Shown: positions 51,357 to 62,199 of the stretch, piece after piece
Layout of the letters: every line of letters begins with the position of its first letter
How positions within the stretch are numbered: the first letter of the stretch is position 1
Origin: Paragordius varius
Taxonomy: Eukaryota; Nematomorpha
Length of the DNA stretch: 64,000 nucleotides
Assembly (NCBI GenBank): GCA_964247055.1
Contig: OZ176050.1
Location: 12,400,001 to 12,464,000, forward strand
Reading direction: 5' to 3'
Program-made: the position numbers and the translations under genes
The notes under the pieces: model-generated
What the model was told of the DNA's origin: nothing
The model's database searches: none
What the model saw: only the letters and a program-made list of their open reading frames with translations

Positions 51357-51453
51357 TGTGGCGTTTCTAAATTTTAAATTTTGTTACTAATAAAGCATGC
51401 AAATATTTTTCACATGTTAAATTTACTTTCCTCGTTTCGACCCTTGTTGTCAT
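51357..51453. promoter_or_regulatory. 97-bp divergent TRAPPC13/numb start-to-start region
   Basis: Only 97 bp separate the two start codons, so transcription probably starts within or very near it in both directions, unless upstream non-coding exons exist. It holds an octamer-like ATGCAAAT (51397-51404) but no clear TATA box. Inference from layout, not from a proven site. Confidence 0.6.
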
Positions 51454-52784
51454 ATGGAGCGGTTGAGGCGTAGCTTTAGAGACAGTTTTCGAAAACACAA
51501 GAAAAATACTCATAAAAATAATACACTTGAAATCTCAAAGCCTATTGAATGGCAAGCGGATGAAATAGCTGTAAAATCTGGATCCTGCAACTTCCAAGTC
51601 AAGGTAAAAATATTTTTTATAATGTGTTTGAGTTTTTTATTCAATTTTTTTATCAAAATTAATTTAATTATTCTTTTTTAAACAGTATTTAGGATGTACC
51701 GAAGTTTTTGAATCAAGGGGCATGCAAGTTTGTGAGGAAGCTTTTAAAGTTTTAAAAGTAACTTTCAATTTTGTAGCAACCTTAATTGCTTTAACTGTTT
51801 CATACTAAATTATTACCTTATTTTTTAATTTTTTAGCGTGGAACTAAAAAACCTATACGATCAGTCTTGCATGTCAGTGGTGAAGCCCTTAGAGTTGTTG
51901 ATAAAGACTCAAAGGTTAGCTCTTAGATAAGATTTACCAATTTGATAATCATAATTTTCTCTGCTTTTTTATTTTTTCGTTAGATTTTAAAATTCGGTTG
52001 TAAATATGGTTTGCTGAAAATTTCGGCTTTTCACCTTCAAATCATTGATTTGGACACGAATGTAAGTAGTTTATTTGTGTCCATCCGTTCTCTTGTCCCT
52101 ATTTATTTTCATATTTGTCCCATCACTGTAGTTTTATATTTTTTGTCGCAAACTATTTAAATTTTATTTTTTTATAGCTCAATTTTAAAATAAAACGTGT
52201 TTTTTGAAAATATTCACTGTGTTTATAAATATGAAATCTACAGAAAGTACGAAATTTTATGTGACAAATAAAACTTTATTCCGCATAGAATTTCATTTAC
52301 TAACATTTTGTGGTGATTTAAAAATGAAAACTTGTAACAAGAAATTTAATTTTTTGGTTTTATGGTTATTAATTTTTATTTATTTTTTATTAAATTATAA
52401 TAATTGTCTAGGTCTTTTGAGAATTTTTGAATATCTTCAGACTAAATTTTCCCAAATTATTTTAGAACTTTTCATTATTTTAATAAAATGGTCGGATAAT
52501 TAATATTTTGATTTTACCTAATTTCATAATATAAATTTTTATTTACGTAATATATCATAAATTTGCTCAACGCATTTACGAAGGTTAATTTGTTTTATAA
52601 AATTAGAGTTAGATTTTATAGATAAATTGGGAATATCATATATAAATATTATACATTGTTTATATTTTTTATGTGGTGTAACAGTCAATCTGATTTGCGT
52701 TGTGATTTTATTACATTCTATCAATATTTTAGCTATTATCTTTATATATAAATATAAAATATCTTTTGGCAATTTGGGAAGACA

Positions 52785-52824
<40 letters not shown>

Positions 52825-55339
52825 TTTTATGTCTGATTTTGTTCATATTTTTAATTATTTAAATTACAACTAATTTAAATATTTTAGTCATGGTTCATAG
52901 ATGGTCTGTTCTCTGCTTTAAAATTGACTAAAAATATATTTAACGTCAAGGTATAAGGAAAAACAAGGGCGATATTTGTAATCATTTTTAAGGGCTGAAT
53001 AATGTTGAATTTCATCAGATATTATCGAATTCAATGGTTAATTAAAATTTTGATATAAATTAGGGTAGCTTAATTTAGACCAGGCTAAATCATAAAATAG
53101 AAAAAAATCTAAGTATTTAAGGGCATTCAGTGGTGTTCATATTTTTAAATTAATTGAAGGCATTCCATATTTTTGTAATTATTTGATTTCGGGGTATTTA
53201 TCTACCTCAATTCGTATCGAAGGGCATCCATATTTTTTCTTGACTATTTAGTTTTGTTGTCGGTAAAATTAATTTGGATCTTGACAAAAAATTTAAATTT
53301 TTAAACTGGATTTGCTTTCTTATGATATTTTATTTTTGTTTTTCTTTTCACACATAAAATTGTCGTAATGTGTCATTGTCACACACACCACGCGTTAAAA
53401 ATCCTTTTTTACTTTAATTATATATTATTTTTTATTTTTCATTTTAAATTAGATTATGTACATAATAACTATCTATGTATTGTAGCCTGAGGGATTTTTT
53501 GCAAAATGAAATGTATTTAGTTACTTATCCATATTAATTTTTCATGCGTGTTAATAAACTTTTTCTTTTTGTTTTTAAACGGGAAAATGTGATCAATAAT
53601 ATTATGATTTCAAGAGTCCTTATATAAAAGTATTGATTCTATCATCATTAATATTATGTGACTTGTCTTTTCTATTATTCTTCTTAATTTTTCTCGTAGA
53701 ATATATTATAAGTAAACTGTAACTTTATAAGTATCCTGACTTGTTACAAATGTATACAGTAGTATTAAAAAAATGTTGCTTTTTACAAAAATAATTGGGC
53801 GATCCTGTTTTAAATTTGAGTTTTAAATGATCAGTTAAAGTGTTGAGTATTTTTAAAATTGACATTTTTAAAGTTGAAATAAACATTATTCGTTAATATA
53901 TGTATATATGAGTATTTAGATGGCCTTATTTTTTAACCTTAAACATGCATGATATTGTGATGAGTTTGATTTATATTTTGACTTGGAATTTGGACTTTTG
54001 TTAATCTCAACGAAATTCCCTAATAATAAGTACAGAAATACGGACAAAGCGTAAAAATATAAAGACAGATATTTTTTTAGAGATACCCATACTTTTTAAT
54101 CTTAATTTTTATAAATTATATCTGATTGTTTTAAACTTCAAAGTATAAATTAGAAATGTATAATTGGTAACACATTCAATTTTATAATTTACAGTGTTAA
54201 TTAAATATTTTATATAAGAAAAGTTATAAGATTTAAAAAAGTATGGTTGATTGTCTCATGAAAAAAAAAAATTTTATTATTACGTTATGTCCTAATTTCA
54301 ATTTTTACTGTGAGTTTTTAAAAGTTATTATATAAAGCAGTTAGTTTTTGAATTTATTAAAAAAAAACCGTGTTTTTAAGTAATATTAACTTAAATTAGT
54401 GCTCTTTATTTCTTAATAATATGAAATAACTTTAATATTAAAGCGTCTGTAATACAATATATATGAAAAATTTGTAGGGACTAATTGTCGATCAAACGAT
54501 AGAAAAAGTTAGTTTTTGCGCACCTGATCGGAATTACGATCGTGGATTTTCTTACATTTGCCGGGATGGAGCTACGCGACGATGGCTATGTCATGGCTTT
54601 ATGGCTTACAAATATTCGGTAACATAACTTAATTTTTCTTAATTAATTGCTTTTTTGAAATTTAAAACTGTATATTTTTTGCTGCATAAAAAACTATAAA
54701 GATTAATTAATTACTTTAGTGCATAACATTGGTATTAGGAATGGTTTATTATTATTATAATTAAGAAATAGATTGAGGATAGGGTAGTTATATTGGTAAA
54801 GAATTGTCTGGAAACAATATATATATTAATTTAAAACCTATAAAGGTATAAATACTGTACATTGTAAAATTTCGATAACTCTGAATATTCAATAATATTT
54901 TTAAAAAGGGACATGATTCATTCAAAATGATATAAGAAAAAATTGCATCTGATTATGTAATAATAAATCTTTGCCCTTTTAATTATAATTAAATTAGTTT
55001 TTGCACTTTTTAATTATCCTGTACTTGTTACAAATAGAAACAAGGTCCTATCGCCATGTTCAATCGAGGTGCACGAGTTAAGGTAAGTAAGATTATTATT
55101 TCTTCGTTATCTTTCCAATAACTTTGATTGTGTTTCTACTCTGCCTGTTTTTCTTGGGAATTTTATTGCACATTTGATTATTACACTGTTTTCTGCACAT
55201 TATTACTTTCTCAGTTTATGATCACTTCCTAAACTCTATCATTTGCCTTATTTTCCTCCTAAAGCTTTTCTTTCTTTACTAATATGAATTAATCTTAAAT
55301 AATCTCCTAGATTTGGGTTTTTACCATGCTTTATTAAGC

Positions 55340-55374
<35 letters not shown>

Positions 55375-58300
55375 CTCACCCACTAAATAATTTATGGATA
55401 ATGGTAAAACAATGATGGAAACGTTAGAAATAATGGGAAATTAAAGCGTAATGCACCAATATCTAATTTTACTTATGTATCTACCTCAATCATTCCTGAT
55501 CCTACATTATATATTAGTCTGGTGTTTAAAATGTATTACTATGAAAAAAAAATCAAAAAGCATTAACTCCAGTTTTCATATATCGGCGAATTTTATAATC
55601 CTTCTGTTAAATCAAAAGATAATTTGATTAATTTAAAGCCTTTTTGGCGTTAGATTCTTATTGCATTATCCCATTTCTGCCAAAACAAAAAAGATGGACA
55701 AAATATTTTTATTACAATGCTTTGTTTCTTAGAATGGATTTTGCTATAAATTGTCCCTAATATGATGGCTTTAATATTTGCTAATGCTTCAAGAGACTCT
55801 ATTGATTTTTTACCTGTATAGTGTTTCTTTAGCTTTCATATTTACCATACAATCTAGAATTTAAGGTACATGCATTTGTTTTTTTTAAACAAAAATATTA
55901 ATTTACATAAAACGTCGTTGGTGTCACATAATATCTCTTAATCTGATTGCATAAGTCATGCCATGTACGTACTTTTGCATACTTTTATTTTTAATTTTCC
56001 ATATTTCTCTCTTTTCTTGCAATGGAAAAAGTAAATGTTGGAAAAGTTTTGAGAGTTCTTAAACTGAATAGGGAGTTTGATTTTTTTGCTATTGTAAAAT
56101 GGTAAATTACAGAAGTATTTTTCTATGAACAATTGTTAGAGTCCAAGAATCCTCTAAGTCGCTTTACAAATAATCTCAGGCTAAAACTCAGTTTTATGTT
56201 CAATCTTTCAGTTTAATTTCCTGAAATTTTAATGATTTATATTACTGCATTGTTACGAAATTGCAAAATTGGATATAAAAACCCCAAGTGTCAGATAGTT
56301 GGTCGCACTGATGGATGCTAACAAGCCAAAATTAGTCTGCGATTACTATTGACAAATGATTTTACTTCTTTTTTTTTCTTCGAAACTTTAATTTTCAGTT
56401 AAAACATAGTTGAATTTTTGTTGCTAACCTTATTTCATGGATTTTAAAATTTTCTGCCTTTCTTAATTTGATAGAGATGAGATAGGTTTTAAATATTTTA
56501 ACCATATATAAAATAATTTGAATATAACCATATCTCACATTGTTTTTGCATATATTATTCATATGATGCAAATCGTATTATAATAAACAGAGACTGTTTT
56601 TACTCAACATTTTATTATGTGACAGTTTCATACTTTTTTTATCTGTTATTAAACGAAAACCACCATATAAGTTATAAAAAAAGAGTAACGGATAACCTTG
56701 AAGTTATTTAATATTATCAAACAACCAACTAACTATTGATAATTGAATAAATTTATGATTAATCAATATTTATAATTATATAATAATCAAAACAACCATG
56801 GCAACAGGTCTTCTTTGATCAAAACGTTTTGATAATACAGAATAAGGGAAATAATTTTGGTTATAAGGTCCTTTAAATAGATAATTTAAAGCAAATATTT
56901 TTTTCTAAATTGTCCAATATATATATATTATGCTCGAAAATATAAAACCTAGTTTAGATACCTTATCTTTATTTACCGATTAAAAACACTTTCTAGCTCA
57001 TAAAAATACGCCTGTTTACTGTATTTATTTGGATGTCACAGTTTTTTGCTCTAACTAAGTTTAAACTGCCTAACTACCATTTTTGTATTACATTGTTATT
57101 TAAATTTTGGAAGTGGAATATATATATATTTTTATTAAATAAAATTCAACCATTTTCCAACTTCTATTCTATCATTGTTTCTGGTTTTCCTAAAGTGACA
57201 AATGTCCATTATTTTTTATCGATATTATTCGTTTAACCGGTTTAGAGTTTTAATATCAACCAAGCTAAATTCATATTATAGCATGTATAAAAAGAATGAA
57301 AATACATAACTTTCATCTTTTTATGTGCTTTGCTTTGTTTTTAATATACCTTTTCAAATTCTATTGCCTTTGCACACATAACATCAATGGTTAAATTACT
57401 AACCAAATTAAGCAAGAAAAAACAAAAAAGTCCATGCTAACACTTTAAACATAATTTTTTTATCTATTATGCCCCGATTAGTATGAGTAAAAATACATTT
57501 CTAGTTTTTCATTATATATGTTGTCAGATAGCTTTTTCAATAAAGAACAGTATTATTGGATAAAAGCGGCAAGAGAAAGCGAAGAATTGCCATTATATTT
57601 ATATTCAGTACAATCATACTTCTCTATTATATATGCTCTCTGGCAATATTTAGTGAAAACCCAGCAATGTATTGTTATTCATACATACGGTAACAGAGTA
57701 TATTCACATTATTGTTGGCCAATTGTTAATAAACATAAGCGTGTGTTATAAAAAAAATTTTGTCCATAATTAAACAATTTTTTCCTATCCATCTTTCATT
57801 ACTTAGTTTATTTAATTATGGACAAAATCTGTTTTATAACGCACGTTATTGTATCCAAATCCACTAACACCAATATATTAGCACTCATATTGTCTAATTA
57901 CCAATTATTATATACTCTTTACTATATGTATATATTCAATTTAGGGTGAGCGTCTAAGTCATGCCGTAGGTTGTGCTTTCGCCGCGTGTTTGGAACGGAA
58001 ACAGGCACGTGATCGGGCATGTGCCGTCGCTGCAAAGTATGAGGGTGGCCTCAACAAAACCACATTCACACGGTATGGTTCATTTATGAGCAATTCATCA
58101 TCTCCACAACAGCTGACAGCTGTAAAACAGCAGAATATGACGCATTCATCTAATCATCAGCTGCTGCTTGATACCGCTGCCAATCAAAATGCGCACACGA
58201 CAACAAACGGTCACATGACCTCAACCACCACTGCCAAAATCAATGAGCGATGGGCAAACGAAAAGAAGGCAGACGATATTATAGCTCAACAACAACAACA

Positions 58301-60025
58301 GAAGCAGCCATTCTTCTCTTTACTCAAGAATAAACGCCATCTTTTTGGACGAGGTTTCTTCATTATTAAGATTTAAAATGATTAATTTAATGTATAGTAC
58401 GGTTTATATAAACCTTATAGAATTTTTTAAATTGTGTTACTCTTAGATTAAAATTCCACATTTACATATCATATATAATGCGTTTTTCTTTTATTCATAC
58501 CTTATACCATTGACATCAGACTTTATTAATTTTTCGTTTTTAAATTGTGTATACAGAATTAAGCTTGCCAAACGGTGTTCTCATAAATTCACCCCTTCGA
58601 CCTCAGTCTCACAATGAACCTTACAGTAAAAGTTTTGACAAAGCATCCAACACAGCCATTTCTAGCCAAACTAATGCCATGAATGGAAGCGTTGTTGGTG
58701 CCCGACAAAGACCACCCATCAAAATGGATTTACTACGCCAAGCGTCATTCAGGTGCCCACATTTATCCTCAAAAAAAGATTTTTCTCCCTTTAAAAAGCA
58801 ACTTTCACTGCGATTAACTGAATTACCTTCTACGTTAGAGCGCATAGCTTCTTCAAATGAAGGATCTTTGACTAAGACATCACCTCAAAATGTCAACTAT
58901 AATACTCGGAATAATAATGCTAATCATAATAATACTTCATTACTCTTTGAATCTGATTTGGATGAAAACGCCGATACTTTGAGTAATGGCACAAGTTGCC
59001 GAAAAGAATTAGATTTTACAGAAAATGGCCCCCATGCCTTAGGCCGAGATATAAATGAATTATGTAAACAAATTTCGAGCAATTTTCCAATATCTCCGAC
59101 GACCACTAACGTATCACAAACAACGGAACATTCACCTTTGGACCCTTCTCCCCTAGCTTATAATGCAAAAGAACAATATACAACTGAGACGGAATTCCTA
59201 AAAAATCAAAATTTTAATTCATCGAAACCTATTCCTCCAATCATTAATGGTAATAATACCAATTCTCAGCTTTATACAAAGTATGATTCGCCATCTCCCA
59301 CCTTTCAAACTACACATTTACCCAAAAGGAATAAACAACCTCATGCTAATCATCAGTCAAATTCAGCGGTCTATTCTTTGGATTCTATTGATGGAACCCG
59401 TAAATTTGCGCTAGAAAAGCATTCTAATCAAAACATGGGCGAAAAGGGCCACGTCGCCACTCATTATTATAATACTGATAATACTAAGCATAATAATTTT
59501 AATGGAAATGATGCGAATCATGAATCCAAACAACATAATTTTATCATAAACATTCAAAATAATTTATATCATAATAGCAGCAGTGAAAATCATAGTACCA
59601 GCTATAATCACAACCATCAAGGTCATACAAATGGGTCTTCTGGTACATCCGGGCAAATGAATCAGCCATATCATTTCAACAAAACAAATCCCTTTCTCCT
59701 TTCACATCAATACATTGTTCCATCATATAATCATCAACATAGGAATGAGGGGGAGCCGTATGACATGAAACCCAAAAATTTACATTCACACAATATTGGT
59801 GTCATTCGAAAAGAATATTATCATGCTCAAAATAATGGCGGTGACTATAACATTAATAATAATAAAAGATCAACAGCTGATTTTGTACCCTTGAAACGAG
59901 CAGACGATGAACAAATGATTGGTGCATCAGTACCTTTGAATGGGTTTTATGTCACGAGACCTTTTTCACGTGCTACAACTAATCCATTTCTCATTCCCGT
60001 AACTAATATAGGCTCACCCTCATAA
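51454..60025 (+). CDS. numb: Numb, PTB-domain adaptor and cell-fate determinant
   Basis: Constitutive exons: 51454-51603, 51686-51757, 51837-51914, 54478-54618, 57945-58353 and 58557-60025, about 772 residues. Optional exons at 51984-52061 and 55038-55082 are listed separately. The N-terminus [17 protein letters not shown] is the basic aPKC-regulated membrane motif. The PTB domain (~26-175) reads [59 protein letters not shown] and [20 protein letters not shown]. Near residue 365, [20 protein letters not shown] is the second conserved aPKC site. NPF motifs at about 660 and 758 bind EH-domain endocytic proteins. Numb antagonises Notch in asymmetric division. The C-terminal half is Asn/His-rich low complexity. 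First ATG chosen because it starts the conserved motif. Confidence 0.95.
51984..52061 (+). CDS. numb: Duplicated alternative PTB exon of numb (mutually exclusive candidate)
   Basis: An open 78-nt stretch with acceptor TTTTTTCGTTAG and donor GTAAGT, both phase 0, lies 69 nt after the equally long, equally phased exon 51837-51914. Its peptide aligns gap-free with that exon: [16 protein letters not shown] against [16 protein letters not shown], with L, S, L, D and D identical and V/I/L exchanged elsewhere. Both fit the PTB strand pattern. Its codons include several GC-ending ones, unlike surrounding intron. Including both would duplicate a strand, so one-or-the-other use is expected. Confidence 0.72.
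52787..52820. repeat. (TA)n microsatellite
   Basis: About 17 TA units in numb intron 52062-54477. The overlapping open frames on both strands are repeat artefacts. Confidence 0.9.
54031..54311. repeat. Tc1/mariner-like MITE, copy 7 (numb intron)
   Basis: Starts TACAGAAATACGGACAAAGCG, with a small deletion against the reference copy, and has AAGACAGATATTTTTTTAG and CCCATACTTTTTAATC. It ends TTTCAATTTTTACTGTG. The centre keeps TTGGTAACACATTCAATTTT. It lies about 165 bp upstream of the exon at 54478. Confidence 0.83.
55038..55082 (+). CDS. numb: 45-nt cassette exon candidate in the numb PTB domain
   Basis: Acceptor ACAAATAG and strong donor GTAAGTAAG enclose 15 open codons, [15 protein letters not shown], phase 0 on both sides. 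It would insert a basic loop between FMAYKYS and GERLSHAVG, which are directly joined in Numb proteins I know. Skipping gives the canonical protein. Confidence 0.6.
55342..55372. repeat. (TA)n microsatellite
   Basis: About 15 TA units in the numb intron 55083-57944. Confidence 0.9.
57734..57851. repeat. Inverted repeat (41-bp arms, 36-bp loop) in numb intron
   Basis: Left arm 57734-57774 and right arm 57811-57851 are inverse copies with a few mismatches: GTTATAAAAAAAATTTTGTC and CATAATTAAA against TTTAATTATGGACAAAATCT and GTTTTATAAC. The intron RNA would fold as a hairpin about 90 bp before the exon at 57945. It may be a very small MITE or a structural element. Confidence 0.75.
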
Positions 60026-62190
60026 TTATTTTGAATAGAGATTTAATTTGTTTTAGCATTAAAGGGTATAGAGTTTGATCGTATTACTGCCCAATTAACT
60101 CTTGAAAATCTTATAGAATTGCAAACATAGTTTTTGAGGCTCAATCCATTTTCCTTCTATTCTCAAGTGAACATTCCAACAAAAGATGCATAAATTATTT
60201 CGCTTCAATTGATTTTATTGCCGCTGCTTTACATATTTTTTATTAAAAAAATTTGGTATATAGAGTATAGTTTACATTGTAGTTTAAAATTTACATAAAT
60301 TTATACCATATCATATTTATATTATTTTGCTGTAAATTACTAATTTTATACCTGTATATATGTAAATATTAAATTATTAATATATTACCATATATATAAT
60401 GAGTTGCTACCACTAATTCACAAGGTTAAAACTGTTAAGCTAACATATCCCTATTTATCATTCCGACATCAATATAATCTTTACGAAATTTATAATTTTC
60501 TTTTATTATAATGTTATATTTTTAATGTATAAACATATATTTTTATTATATAAAACGATTTATCTTTTAAAATAAAACTTATAATACTGGGACAGACTAT
60601 CAAATTTTGTAATTATACATTATTTATTTATTTTGTACATTCAGACCCGTTTCCATGTATTTTTTTGTATATAAGCATTAAACCCATATATGCTTAATAA
60701 ATATTTAGATTTCTAAATTGAAATATCAAAGTTGAATTTTCAGTTAGTAAACCTGTGCACCAAACAGAAAATTATAACTTCGATATTTATTATCCATATT
60801 TATCAGCTATATATTATAAAAAAATAAAGACGATTTATAGAGGGCTATTGATTTCAAACCTAATCGATGACAACAGCGGCTCATTGGCCTGGTTTGAATT
60901 TGCAATTTTAATTTGTATGATTCAATCCAAATTAAAGAGACATGCAAATTGTAAAATTAATGAGTCAATCAGATAAATCCCTTTATTACCATAAAAATAA
61001 AAAATATATTGATTGCAAATATTGGTTATCCGCTACGCTATAAATGCCCTAAAAGAACGACTCTTTCGAAGCAGCTTTTAATTCCATTAAAACTTTAAAG
61101 ACAGTCGATAATCCCACATAAAAATTTATTTGAAATTAACTGCCAGTCGTCGTCTTGTACATCCGCAAAATAAGCAAAAATTTTATATTTTTTGGAAAGA
61201 TAAACGTCCCAAATAGATATGAGCTCACCGGAAAACATATGGTGAATTTAACATTTCTTACTTTATTTTATTTGTCCGCTATGACATTTTGGGGTAGTTA
61301 CCCTAGAGCTCGAAGTAAAAAATTAATTTTTGAAAGTTGTTTTGGTTAAAATTTAATTAGCCAACCCCTTTTTTTATATTAGATAAAAAACTTATAATTA
61401 TTCAGATTGCTCTAAACACGATTAAAACAGCTCATATTAAAATCGATAAATATCAAATTTCTGGTAAATTGCGAAGGCATTTTGAAGTTAATTGTTTGCA
61501 TTTTTAACCATAAAATACAGTTATATGCGTTCGGTTAATTACCCCAAAAGGTCATGAAGTGTTAAAGTGTATGTTAAATTAATTGCTTTTTTAATGTACT
61601 TTTGTTTAGTAATCTGTGTTAAATGTGGATGGATTTTGGGATTCGATAATCTTTAACGAAATCTCTGACACTGATATTGTTATAATTATATCGATAAAAA
61701 ATTTAGCATATGAAATAATTTGGTTATGAAAAATCCATTTTTAAGTTTATTAATTTAAACATTTTATGGCCTAATAGGGTTGTTTTATATCTGCTAACGA
61801 TTTATTTGAATAATATTTAAGGTATTACGGCGAATTTTAAAATATTTCTGCCTTTTAAGTGCATAATACAATTTTTTTTCAAAAAATCATCATCTCAAAC
61901 TTATTTGCCGCCATTTTTTTCTTCAATTTATTTACGTCGATATACAATTGGCAAACAACGTGTATGATGGAAATAAAGATTAAATTTACTTTAGTAAGCT
62001 TTTAGGTTACTGTTAAAAGGGTTATCATCATACGCAAATTATCCTTCTCTTTTTTAGTGCATAATACACTTTGGTCCTTGTTACGTTAAAAATATATATT
62101 ACCTTGGTTGTGAATGCAAATTATTTTATTTATACTTATTATCTTTAACAACGTTTAAACCACACAACTATCCTTGTGAATGCAATAACC
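60026..62190. other. numb 3' UTR and spacer
   Basis: AATAAA strings near 60571 and 60697 are possible numb poly(A) signals. Open frames at 60755-60976 and 61155-61349 have no recognisable family and are probably chance. The only structured piece is the inverted repeat at 61278-61559. Confidence 0.45.
61278..61559. repeat. Possible small inverted-repeat element
   Basis: ATGACATTTTGGGGTAGTTA on the left (61281-61300) and its imperfect inverse TTAATTACCCCAAAAGGTCA on the right (61535-61554) bound about 280 bp of AT-rich DNA. Arms match at most positions over about 22 bp. No target duplication was identified. Confidence 0.45.
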
Positions 62191-62199
62191 AAATTTCCT

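Noticed and set aside
52062-52503. Open frame 52204-52503 as a gene or numb exon
   Set aside because: Composition is Phe/Leu/Ile/Asn from AT-rich DNA, with no splice sites in phase and no similarity to Numb.
57518-57751. 77-codon frame in the numb intron
   Set aside because: It runs into one arm of the inverted repeat, has no matching splice phase, and no recognised family.
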